Positions 17,001 through 22,683 of a stretch of 51,911 bases of DNA are shown piece by piece. The notes beneath the pieces are model-generated. The model was not told the DNA's origin. It saw only the letters and a list, made by a program, of their open reading frames with translations, and made no database searches. This DNA comes from Rhodospirillales bacterium. Its GTDB lineage: Bacteria > Pseudomonadota > Alphaproteobacteria > Rhodospirillales > Shumkoniaceae. A program made the position numbers and the translations under genes. Where the stretch lies: assembly GCA_016776725.1 (NCBI GenBank), contig JADHSV010000025.1:1-51911 (forward strand), written 5' to 3'. Position 1 is the stretch's first letter; each line of letters starts with the position of its first letter.

Positions 17001-18993
17001 GGTTACCGGCGGTGATGGTGGCGGGACGCCGCTTCACTATTGGAACTTCGAAGAAAAACGTGACGGCGACTTCTTTGACGATCAGGTCGGTGGGGCCCAC
17101 GGCGAAGAATACAGCATCGTCGAAGTTGATGGCGAAGGCCGGTTCGGCAACGCGGGCGACTTCGATTCCGATCGCTGGCGTGCGGATGACGCCATTTCGG
17201 TTCCGCATACCGAGGACATGGAACTGGGCAGCGGCACGGTGACGGTGTGGTTCAACGCCACCAACGTTGATAGAACGCAGGGGATTCTTTCGAAGGATTC
17301 CTGGGGTTACGACGATGGCGGCCATCTGACCATGGGAGTGGTTGATGGCGAGGTCAAAGTCCGTCTGCAGAGCGACAACGATAGCTTCACCGTCGATGGT
17401 GGAACACTGTCGGACAATACTTGGCATCAGGCGACGTTCTCCTGGGGCGACGGCGGCATGAAACTCTATGTCGATGGTGCGTTGGTGGATTCGGACGACT
17501 ATACCGGCGGGATTGCCACCAACCAGAACCCGTTGATCATTGGCGCCAACTCCGCGTGGTCGGGCGACGACAGCGCGACGCATGGCCAGTTGGGACAATT
17601 TTTCAAGGGGCATATCGACGACGCCGCCATGTACGGCAAAGAGCTTTCGGCCGAAGAAGTTGCGACGCTTTACAGCGACGGCGTTCAGGCGATGATGGAT
17701 GGCGACGGGGCGGATACGATTGAGTATCCGTTGGTCATCGCCACCAATCTGACCGATGCCGACGGATCTGAATCGCTGGGCGACGTGACCATCAGCGGTA
17801 TTCCGGAAGGGGCTACGCTTTCAGCCGGCGCCGATAACGAGGACGGCACCTGGACGGTTTCGCAAGGCGACCTCGCGGATCTTAAAGTGACGGTCGGAAA
17901 CGATGTCGCCGCTGACTTCCAGGTTTCGGTCAGCGTCACTTCGACCGAGGCGGTGGGCGGCGATACCGCCGTGGCGAGCGCATCCGTCACCGTGCCGGTC
18001 GATGGCAACGACGCCCCGGTCCTTGAAGGCGACGGCGAAACGACGGTCGCGGCCGGCGGCGATGTCACGATTTCCGCCGCTGACATGCATCTCACTGATG
18101 ATACAAGCGGTGCGGACGAGTTGCTCTATACCCTGACCGACGACGTTGATTTCGGTTCGCTCTATCTGGATGACGGATCGGGCAATCGGACGGATCTGGA
18201 TGTCGGCGACAGCTTCAGTCAGGAAGATATCGACCTGGGTCTGCTCAGCTACGAGCAAGATGAATCGCTTGCCGATTTCTGGGATCCGGCCACCCCTGAA
18301 TGGAGCGATGGCGGTGCTCCGATTGATCAGGGCAACCTGACCATGCCGCTGGCTGCAGAAAGCGTGACCGTTACCTTCGAGGGCGAAAGCGCCGGCTACG
18401 ACAATTCGCTTGGCTGGTACAAGCTGGACGCCGACGGCAACCCGACCGATCCGCAGATGATCTGGACCAACACCGATGATGACGAGCTTTCCGAAGGAAC
18501 ATCGGTGACGCTGGATGGATTGGCGCCGGGCGAGCAGTTTGGTTTCTTCATTGTGAAGGACGGGGCCGACGAGTATCCGTGGCTTGACGGTCAGAATACC
18601 TCCGACAACACGATGCAGTTCGGTGACAACGGCAACATTGAGTTCGTTAACAACGGGGGGAACGTGACCCAAACCATCGAGTCGGCCGACTTGTTCTATA
18701 CGGACCAGTCGTTGAATTCGGATAACGTCAACCACGCGCTCTCGGGCACCGAGGGTGATGGACTGATGATCGGGTTCGAGGATCTGACCGGCGGTGGCGA
18801 CAACGATTTCAATGATGTCACATTCTCGGTGAAATACGATAACGAGGTTTCGTCGTCACCCACCAGCGACAGCTTCACCTTTACCGCCGAGGACGGTGAC
18901 GGCGCCAAGGTTGCCGATAGCGACGAAGCCGGCGACGGCTACACCGTCACCGACGGAGCGGGGACGTTCGACATCACCATCGACAACGCCTGA
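8032..18993 (+). CDS. Giant repeat adhesin, Lap-type, with FecR-like N-terminus
   Basis: A 3653-residue secreted or surface protein without a Sec signal peptide, as expected for type I secretion. In order: a FecR-like beta module (about 110-280, with TTPVATIGIRGT); a very acidic Glu-rich stretch (about 314-400); an Asp/Gly-rich linker holding two TAAG motifs (413-416 and 461-464); roughly twenty cadherin/VCBS-like repeats of about 95-110 residues (about 535-2750); a short RTX-type calcium segment with GGADNDVIDGGAG (about 2770-2810); another repeat pair; a LamG/concanavalin-like domain (about 3000-3223); a cadherin-like unit (about 3330-3420); and a DUF4114-like domain (about 3450-3605, GGDNDFNDVTF). 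Asp-rich repeats suggest calcium stiffening. LapG-family proteases cut adhesins at AAG-type motifs, and a LapG homologue is encoded nearby. The type I exporter genes are not in the window. It probably mediates attachment or biofilm formation. Confidence 0.88.
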   Translation: MAVNDLTGEFGLPEGVSPDHVVEASGSDSLILPEGMPLSDCEMVQVGDNLTLTAPDGTVTVVEGYFGTENPPQLVSPGGGQMEGDMVSQLAGPLAPGQVADAGPAVGAQPIGTVESSSGTVMATRADGTQVELQAGDPVFQGDILETSGDGSIGVVLADEATFSMAENGRMVLDEMVYDPGTQEGSINLEIVQGVFTFVSGQVAKTDPDAMTLTTPVATIGIRGTQVGIEIPDGEEMRVVLMEEGDGFVGEVVVMNESGIQVMNSSAEFTTITGAGVAPSSVGTMSISEMVQSFSSALQALPQTEGNNANDYGMKEELGDAGEDEEEAEEELADVEEEAEEAVEEVVEEVVEEEVIEEEVIEEEVVEEVVEEEIVEEIEEVVEEVAEEEVVETEELADVGDVDDIGDLGDFETAAGDEGGDDTDELADVDGFSDGGDEGGDEGGDDDAALDDIEDLADFETAAGDEGDAGFGDSVVSVTSNPFAAAGPTGGDDQGGGGGSGGGDDDDDDGGVEASGGGGDTGGGDDGPAPVVNIFPIATGGAVDGTDEDTSFSGRLSATDPDGSSLSFSGSGATEHGTVEIDANGLYTYTPNADYNGSDSFTYTVTDSDGASSTATITFEVASVDDVPVVTVPDAVSGGTGTEIDLDISAAMDDVTSETVASIEISGVPTGATLSVGTDNLDGTWTISGAEELAALDGLTITSATDDNSDFTLSVTSTSTDGGTSDPVNIEVNVNVAPEAAGGTEDALEDTAFTGQLSATDVDGDTLEFTLAEGGDAAHGTVTVNADGSYSYTPDADYNGTDTFTYEVDDGQGGTDTATVTLNVASVDDVPVVTVDDSAGDEDAAIALDISAVMDGTTTETVDFVTISDVPSGAVISVGTDSGDGTIVFTPVTANADGNFEIPAGSLDHVTITPPGDSYDDFQLSVTATSTDQSTSTPSTIDVSVAPVADAPVGTVEAAFGPEDTSISLTIDVDVPGAESVAAVGINIPQGATLSVGSDSTMTVTGNIVTGSGEDGGFTESELAELANGGLSMTPPADFNGELNLTVTSMSTDGGASEAPLTVTVTPVADIPVGSVVVEPGVEDTPIALTITADVPGNEDVASITVSGVPEGASLSAGTSSEDGSIWTLTPEELAGLEVNPAPDFNGSFDLTVRVESTDGGASTGTIPVSVAAVGDAAEVSLDAAATGAEDAAIALNISAAVADSTETVDFVTISGVPDGASLSAGTSNADGTWTLEANQLDNLTITPPADSGADFSLSVTATSTDGTTGATATVPVSVAAVADAPDLDVSNVSGVEDTAIALDITAGLTDTDGSEQITSVEITGVPDGAVLSAGTDNGGGSWTLSAGDLSGLTITPDDDDADDFSLSVAVTSTDTDPDTGAETTATTNGSFNVSVGEDADAPTLIVDDAVGAEDTAIVLDISASLNDPQEVLSLTIDGIPDGAVITVVNPGENPVDLAVTDGSVTIPPGLLGGAISITPPADFNGDIPLTVTAQSKHGGDSESVTEDLTVSVTAVDDIPTVSVADAAGDEDAAISLNITASMDAATTETLDFVTVSNVPDGATLSVGTDSLSANPDGSFTVTAGDLGGLNITPPAGDHADFTLSVAATSTDGGTSAPVDLDVAVASTNVGPDAADGTEAAVEDTAFSGQLSATDADAGDTLTFSLADGGGAANGTVTVNADGSYSYTPDADFNGTDTFTYEVDDGEGGTDTATITLNVESVGDAAEVSVADASGSEDTAITLDISAAVADSTETVDFVTISGVPAGASLSAGTSNLDGTWTLEAGDLSGLTVTPADDSSADFTLSVTATSTDGTTGTAADIDVSVAAVGDAAEVSVTDASGAEDTAITLDISAAVADSTETVDFVTVSGVPDGASLSAGTSNPDGSWTLEASDLSGLTITPAADDNADFTLSVTATSTDGTTGVAADIDVSVAAVGDAAEVSVSDASGSEDAPISLDISAAVADSTETVDFVTVSGVPDGASLSAGTSTIPGTWTLEASELDGLTITPPADSGADFNLTVAATSTDGTTGAPASIPVSVAAVADAPDLDVSNVSGVEDTAIALDITAGLTDTDGSEQITSVEITGVPDGAVLSAGTDNGGGSWTLEAGDLSGLTVTPVLNDDTDFSLSVAVTSTDTDPDTGAETTATTNGSFNVSVGEDADAPTLIVDDAVGAEDTAIALDISASLNDPQEVLSLTIDGIPDGAVITVVNPGENPVDLAVTDGSVTIPPGLLGGEISITPPEDFNGDIPLTVTAQSKHGDDSESVTEDLTVSVTPVADTTVSGSGTGAEDSPIDLAISPAVAGGEEVASVTITGVPDGASLSVGTDNGGGSWTLTPAQLNGLQLDPPADFNGDISLNVSATMTDGSTSTASPFTVSVTPVEDAPTGTVGPASGAEDSDIALVIDIDVPGAESVAAISVGNLPEGATLSVGSDSALTVFDNTVVGSGADGSFTVADLAELAGGGLVMTPPADFNGELNLSVNSMSTDGGTSDMPLAVTVTPVADAPEMTVSEASGLEDTAIPLNISADVPGNEDLAEIAIGNVPAGATLSVGTDSGLNLDGNVLSGSGEGGVFTVDDLLALEGGALSITPAADDNSDFNLNVTATSTDGGSSAAVLPISVAAVAEDADVTFSVSDGEGETTLPGADDYGEAETIQVDGGGVEYTYDDADSATVSVTDEWGSVNSIDATSDDAADVVLQDFVEANVTLGGEGDSTVDIENAASGDVATGSGDDSIEITGQAGESGAFDVDAGAGDDTITVDGDYDASAVVGGAGQDTITTGGGEDVITGGADNDVIDGGAGVDVAVFSGSFTDYAISIDDTTGEITVAGPDGTDTLVNIETLRFDDGDVPVDSLGTAEPIISITPAAGNEDSAVALVIDASAGAASDPIGSITIGGVPAGATLSVGTSDMTLDGNVLSGSGVDGQFTASDLQALSDGAVTITPPENSDVDFSLSVSATSAGGASAQSVSMPVTVDAVADVPVITVELGDPTVTGGDGGGTPLHYWNFEEKRDGDFFDDQVGGAHGEEYSIVEVDGEGRFGNAGDFDSDRWRADDAISVPHTEDMELGSGTVTVWFNATNVDRTQGILSKDSWGYDDGGHLTMGVVDGEVKVRLQSDNDSFTVDGGTLSDNTWHQATFSWGDGGMKLYVDGALVDSDDYTGGIATNQNPLIIGANSAWSGDDSATHGQLGQFFKGHIDDAAMYGKELSAEEVATLYSDGVQAMMDGDGADTIEYPLVIATNLTDADGSESLGDVTISGIPEGATLSAGADNEDGTWTVSQGDLADLKVTVGNDVAADFQVSVSVTSTEAVGGDTAVASASVTVPVDGNDAPVLEGDGETTVAAGGDVTISAADMHLTDDTSGADELLYTLTDDVDFGSLYLDDGSGNRTDLDVGDSFSQEDIDLGLLSYEQDESLADFWDPATPEWSDGGAPIDQGNLTMPLAAESVTVTFEGESAGYDNSLGWYKLDADGNPTDPQMIWTNTDDDELSEGTSVTLDGLAPGEQFGFFIVKDGADEYPWLDGQNTSDNTMQFGDNGNIEFVNNGGNVTQTIESADLFYTDQSLNSDNVNHALSGTEGDGLMIGFEDLTGGGDNDFNDVTFSVKYDNEVSSSPTSDSFTFTAEDGDGAKVADSDEAGDGYTVTDGAGTFDITIDNA
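11878..12572 (+). repeat. Long near-identical block A inside the adhesin gene
   Basis: This ~695-base segment encoding two cadherin-like repeats recurs almost unchanged at 14161-14855, offset by 2283 bases (761 codons, in frame). Most differences are single bases, many silent. It indicates a recent in-frame segmental duplication or gene conversion. Confidence 0.85.
13198..14160 (+). repeat. Three tandem 321-bp repeat units in the adhesin gene
   Basis: Units begin at 13198, 13519 and 13840, each 107 codons and each starting with the Gly-Asp-Ala-Ala-Glu-Val motif. A fourth, older copy begins at 11554. Unit length is exactly constant in this array, so copy number could change by slippage or recombination without breaking the frame. 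Confidence 0.85.
14161..14855 (+). repeat. Long near-identical block B inside the adhesin gene
   Basis: Second copy of the 11878-12572 block in the same orientation and frame, directly after the 321-bp tandem array. Differences cluster at the segment encoding residues around TPVLNDDTDF, versus TPDDDDADDF in the first copy. Confidence 0.85.
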
Positions 18994-19032
18994 CCCAACG
19001 GTCCTATCTCTCGCCGTAAAGGCACGCAAAAG

Positions 19033-19064
19033 ACAACCCCCGTCCGGCGAAGGGCGGGGGTTGT
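19033..19064. terminator. Bidirectional terminator between adhesin and sensor genes
   Basis: Perfect 10-base arms ACAACCCCCG (19033-19042) and CGGGGGTTGT (19055-19064). The plus strand continues with a short T-run (TCGGCGTTTT), and the minus strand reads CTTTTGC after the hairpin. It fits the convergent genes on either side. Confidence 0.85.
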
Positions 19065-19082
19065 CGGCGTTTTGAGACTGGA

Positions 19083-21389
19083 TTATTCGGCGGATTCCTT
19101 CGGCCGGTTCCTGAAATGCGCCCAGCGTTTGGTTCCTTCACGGTTATGAAGGATGTTGATCAGGGCAGAAACGGGCCGTCGGTCGAAGCGGGTCCCGGCG
19201 GCCCGCTGAAGCCGTTCCGCGGCCTCATCGAACGAAAGGGCATTGCGCCGCGCGTTGACGCTGACCATTCCCATGAAGGCAACGGCTACCGCGACCACGC
19301 GTGCGGGCCGCAGAATGTCTTCCCCTTGAATGCCGAGCGGCCCTTTTCCGTCCCAAAGTTCTCCGGCCTGTGCGATGCTTTCGACAACCGGGCCATTGAA
19401 CGTGACGTCCTTCAATAAATCGGCGCTGACCCGGTACGCACCATCGATCATTCTATTTTCCTGAGGCGACAGGGGAGCTGTCTTGGTCAGGATGGAAGTC
19501 GGTACGAAAACCGATCCGACGCTGGACAACTTCGCGGCGATTTCAACTGTCTTGACCTCGTCGCCCTCTACGCCCATTTCGTGGGCGATTTCCGCAGCCA
19601 CTTCGGCTACGCGTGAGGACATGTTTGTGGAGAAGGGGTTGCGCTTATCGACGACACCAACCAAGGTATCGATCAGTTGCCCCAACATGCGTTCGCTGCG
19701 GCGCTTCTCAACCGTCAATTCGGTAATGTCGTTCAGCACCATCAGAATGCCGGGTGGGTGGTCGCGGTCCCCGCGCAGGGGAACGTGGTCGGATTTGATG
19801 ACCTTTACGTCGTCTTCGTCCCCGCCCTCGTTAAACTCGTGCAGATGGGACTGCCGGGTGCGGTCGCGCGAATCCTCATGGCCCTGGTCCTCGGCTTCCG
19901 CGAAATTAGCCAGGACGTCCTTGTTGATTTTCGCGTAGGCCTCGGCCTGAACCGGACCGACGACGCTGGCCATGGTTTTACCAAACATATCCTCGGGCGC
20001 TATTCCGGCTTCCCGCGCGGCGGGTTCGTTGGCGAAGGTATATTTGGTGTCGCCGGTAACGGCGACGATGCCCAAGGGCTGGCTGTTCGTCACCACGCGC
20101 ATGAACTTGCTCATGTTTTCAAAGCGTTCGGACGAAACGCGGAACTTTTCGGCGGCCTGTGCCGCGCGCACCGACGTTCCGTGCCGCCATACGGCGATGA
20201 TGGCGATGGTTACGCCGACAATTATCAGAACGAAAACGATCAGAATGGTTTTCAAACGCGTTTCGTTGGCGGCTAGCGCCTCTCCGCGCGAAATTTTCCG
20301 CGCCAGAACCCATGGCAGGTTGGCGAGGGGACGCGAGACGATCAGGACTTCATCTCCGCCATAGTCCTGTTTGACGCCAAATCCGCCCGGCTTTTGTGCC
20401 GCGTAGGCTGCCGCCAGGTCCGGGGTGTCGGCGGCGAGGGAGCGCTTTAGCGGCGGTGTGCCGTCGGCCAGCGGCGACAGATACTCAACCGTATTGCCTT
20501 TAAGGCGGACCAAATAGGTCTCGCCGGTTTTGGAGGTGTCTCCCGGTTGTTCAAGGGCCTCGAAAAGCTTTTTGTCCAGCGTGCGAATGCCAACAACGGC
20601 GCCGATCCCGGTAGCACCCTCATCTTGCTGAATGCCGTATACGGGTAGCGCGAATCCGATGGTCGGTTCGTTCGATGCCCCCATGAAAATGTCAATCAAT
20701 GCAGGTTCGCCGTCCAGCGCCGCCGCAACGGCGGCGCGGATTTTTCCGCTTATCGGGGGCATTCCGGGCGTACTGACGATGGGTTTGCCGTCGGCGTCGA
20801 CAAGGCCCAAACCGGCGACGCCGGCTCTCTCGATATTGGCCGCGACCTCACCTTCGGGCTCCGGCGCCTTGAAGCCGGTACGATCCGCAGTCGCCACCAG
20901 AAGGTTGCGCAGATATCCCGCTTCGGCCTCACCGCTTTCGCTTTCGTCCGTCTCTTCTTCCTCTTCTTCCTCTTCAGCCTCGGTCTCCTCTTGCAAGCCC
21001 AGTTCGTTGAGCCCGTCGTCGGCAGGGTCGGAGGGTTCTTCGGCGGGCTCGGGCTCGGGCGCACCGCCGCCCTCGTCCTCTGATTCAAGTGTGCTCATGT
21101 AAAGCTGAAGCGACGCGTTCTGGGACAGTTCGCGTAAGGTGGTGAAATTTCCCTCGGCCCAATCCTGGACGGCGGCGACGCGGCTATCGGCGACAATTCC
21201 AAGGCGGATTTGCCATGCCTGAAGGTCGCGTCCGCGTTCGTCGTCGACGAATTTCAATGCGAAAACGATCGCCAACGCGATGCCGATCACCATTCCGATG
21301 GCGCATCCGACGACGATCCAGTTTACCTTGCGTCGCGGCGCTTCTTCTTCGGTGGCGTTGTCGTCTTTGGAATCGGCGGTCGCATTCAT
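19083..21389 (-). CDS. Membrane Cache-PAS protein with degenerate HD-GYP-like domain
   Basis: A 768-residue signalling protein. Layout: cytoplasmic start, membrane helix about 22-46, periplasmic double-Cache-like sensor (about 50-370) interrupted by a highly acidic insert (about 102-158), second membrane helix (about 380-401), PAS domain (about 425-560) with a charged insert, and an HD-GYP-like domain (about 570-750). The HD-GYP domain keeps the framework (DKRNPFSTN, VPTSILTKTAPLSPQE, WDGKGP). It lacks the metal ligands: the HD of HDIGK is Ser-Ser (LSSVGS, 621-626), the early His is Met590, the HHE is AGE, and GYP is GPL. It should therefore not hydrolyse c-di-GMP and more likely binds a ligand or partner. 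The ATG at 21389 follows a GGGGGG ribosome site. It lies between the adhesin and a LapG-like gene, so a LapD-like role is a reasonable inference. Confidence 0.82.
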   Translation of the reverse strand: MNATADSKDDNATEEEAPRRKVNWIVVGCAIGMVIGIALAIVFALKFVDDERGRDLQAWQIRLGIVADSRVAAVQDWAEGNFTTLRELSQNASLQLYMSTLESEDEGGGAPEPEPAEEPSDPADDGLNELGLQEETEAEEEEEEEETDESESGEAEAGYLRNLLVATADRTGFKAPEPEGEVAANIERAGVAGLGLVDADGKPIVSTPGMPPISGKIRAAVAAALDGEPALIDIFMGASNEPTIGFALPVYGIQQDEGATGIGAVVGIRTLDKKLFEALEQPGDTSKTGETYLVRLKGNTVEYLSPLADGTPPLKRSLAADTPDLAAAYAAQKPGGFGVKQDYGGDEVLIVSRPLANLPWVLARKISRGEALAANETRLKTILIVFVLIIVGVTIAIIAVWRHGTSVRAAQAAEKFRVSSERFENMSKFMRVVTNSQPLGIVAVTGDTKYTFANEPAAREAGIAPEDMFGKTMASVVGPVQAEAYAKINKDVLANFAEAEDQGHEDSRDRTRQSHLHEFNEGGDEDDVKVIKSDHVPLRGDRDHPPGILMVLNDITELTVEKRRSERMLGQLIDTLVGVVDKRNPFSTNMSSRVAEVAAEIAHEMGVEGDEVKTVEIAAKLSSVGSVFVPTSILTKTAPLSPQENRMIDGAYRVSADLLKDVTFNGPVVESIAQAGELWDGKGPLGIQGEDILRPARVVAVAVAFMGMVSVNARRNALSFDEAAERLQRAAGTRFDRRPVSALINILHNREGTKRWAHFRNRPKESAE

Positions 21390-21527
21390 ACTGCCCCCCA
21401 ACGTGCAATCCTGAAACCCACTGAAAAACAGTATCATTCCCTTGGGCGGCCAAAAACCCTAAAATATCGGTTGTATGGGTGCCATATGTTAGGTTCCATC
21501 CACGAGGGCAAACCGGTGGTTTCGTAA

Positions 21528-22229
21528 ATGGTTTCAACCGATCGTTCGAGGGCGTGGTCTATCAAAGTAGCGGCGATTGTCATCGCTACGGCACTAATGA
21601 TGCCGGGCTTGGCGGTAACGCCGCCGGCTTATGCCGCCAAGGCAAAAGCAAAGGCCGTCACCAGTTTCTTCAAAAGCAAGGAAGTGCGCTCGAAAGATAT
21701 GAAGCCGTTCAAGAAATGGACGGCTGCGGTGAAGCGCTATTCGCGTGAAAAAGGCAAGGCCAAGAAAACCAAGGGAAGCTGCAAGTCAAAGAAATTCAAC
21801 AGATGCCACTATCAAACGTGGATCAAGTTTCTGATCAGCATCAAGAAGAAGGACAAGTTGACGCAGATTAAGGCCGTCAACAAGTTCATGAACAAGTCCC
21901 GCTACATCACCGACAAAAACAATTGGGGCAAGAAGGATTTCTGGGCGTCACCGGGAGAATTCATGGCCCGGTTCGGCGATTGCGAGGATTTCGCCATCGC
22001 CAAGTTCATGTCGTTACGGCTTTTAGGGTTCAAGAACAGTGAAATCAGGGTTGTTGCGGTGAAGGACCTCAACCTGAAGGTCGGGCATGCCATCCTTGTC
22101 GCTTTCGTCGACGGCAAAACCTATGTCCTCGACAACCAGATCAAGCAGGTCATCGCCGCTGAGCGCGTGCGCCACTACAAGCCGGTGTTTTCCATAAATA
22201 CAAAGTATTGGTGGCGTCACCTGAGTTAA
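21528..22229 (+). CDS. lapG: LapG-type periplasmic transglutaminase-like cysteine protease
   Basis: A 233-residue protein of the bacterial transglutaminase-like cysteine protease family (BTLCP, DUF920), to which LapG belongs. An N-terminal signal peptide (hydrophobic core about 12-32, cleavage near AYA) sends it to the periplasm. The catalytic triad is visible as Cys152 in GDCEDFAIAKF, His187 in GHAILVAF and Asp202 in VLDN. Asp151 and Glu153 around the Cys match the calcium-binding acids of LapG. WGKKDFWASPGEF is the family's region before the Cys. Known LapG cleaves LapA-type adhesins after the TAA of a TAAG-like site in the N-terminal region and is held off by LapD at low phosphate or high c-di-GMP. 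Here it is divergent from the degenerate HD-GYP sensor and follows the adhesin. The mature N-terminus is unusually Lys-rich. No good ribosome site is seen. Confidence 0.87.
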   Translation: MVSTDRSRAWSIKVAAIVIATALMMPGLAVTPPAYAAKAKAKAVTSFFKSKEVRSKDMKPFKKWTAAVKRYSREKGKAKKTKGSCKSKKFNRCHYQTWIKFLISIKKKDKLTQIKAVNKFMNKSRYITDKNNWGKKDFWASPGEFMARFGDCEDFAIAKFMSLRLLGFKNSEIRVVAVKDLNLKVGHAILVAFVDGKTYVLDNQIKQVIAAERVRHYKPVFSINTKYWWRHLS

Positions 22230-22683
22230 TATTAGAAGTCGCTAATAATACCCCCTTGATATTTTCACTACCAACGACTGAACGGAACCACCGCCGGGTC
22301 AGGCGGAGCAGGTGGAACAGCGCAGAAATCAGCAAAAAATGCAAGCGCCAGGACCGTTTGGCATGCCATGTTTCCAGTACTTGCCTATATTCTAGGCGAA
22401 TGGAATTTGGCAAAGTAACCGGGAAATTTTCCGTGAAAAAACGGGTTAACATGAATGGAATGTTACGCAATTCCATGGGTGGCATAAATTTTATTTCAAA
22501 AAACGCAGTAATGATAATTAATCGCAAATAACAAGTACTAGTTTAGAAAACATCTAACTTGAAACGACGGACGTTTTTCTGTAAACCTACGCCCCGAGGA
22601 AACCTAAAGAAAGAGCCAGACTGTGTGGCCGAATAGACTGCCTCTTTTCATAAATCAATGAACGGAACCGGGGCTCTATTAAG
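22230..22683. other. AT-rich intergenic region upstream of the Ech hydrogenase
   Basis: 454 bases, visibly AT-richer than the flanking genes. Short frames exist on both strands but none has a ribosome site, a domain or protein-like composition. I looked for FNR, sigma-54 and CRP motifs and found no convincing one. A purine-rich GGAAACCTAAAGAAAGAG segment (22599-22616) lies in what is probably the hydrogenase leader. Confidence 0.5.

Noticed and set aside
22150-22531. Frames on both strands in the gap before the ech operon
   Set aside because: AT-rich, overlapping each other and the lapG end, with no ribosome site or protein-like pattern.
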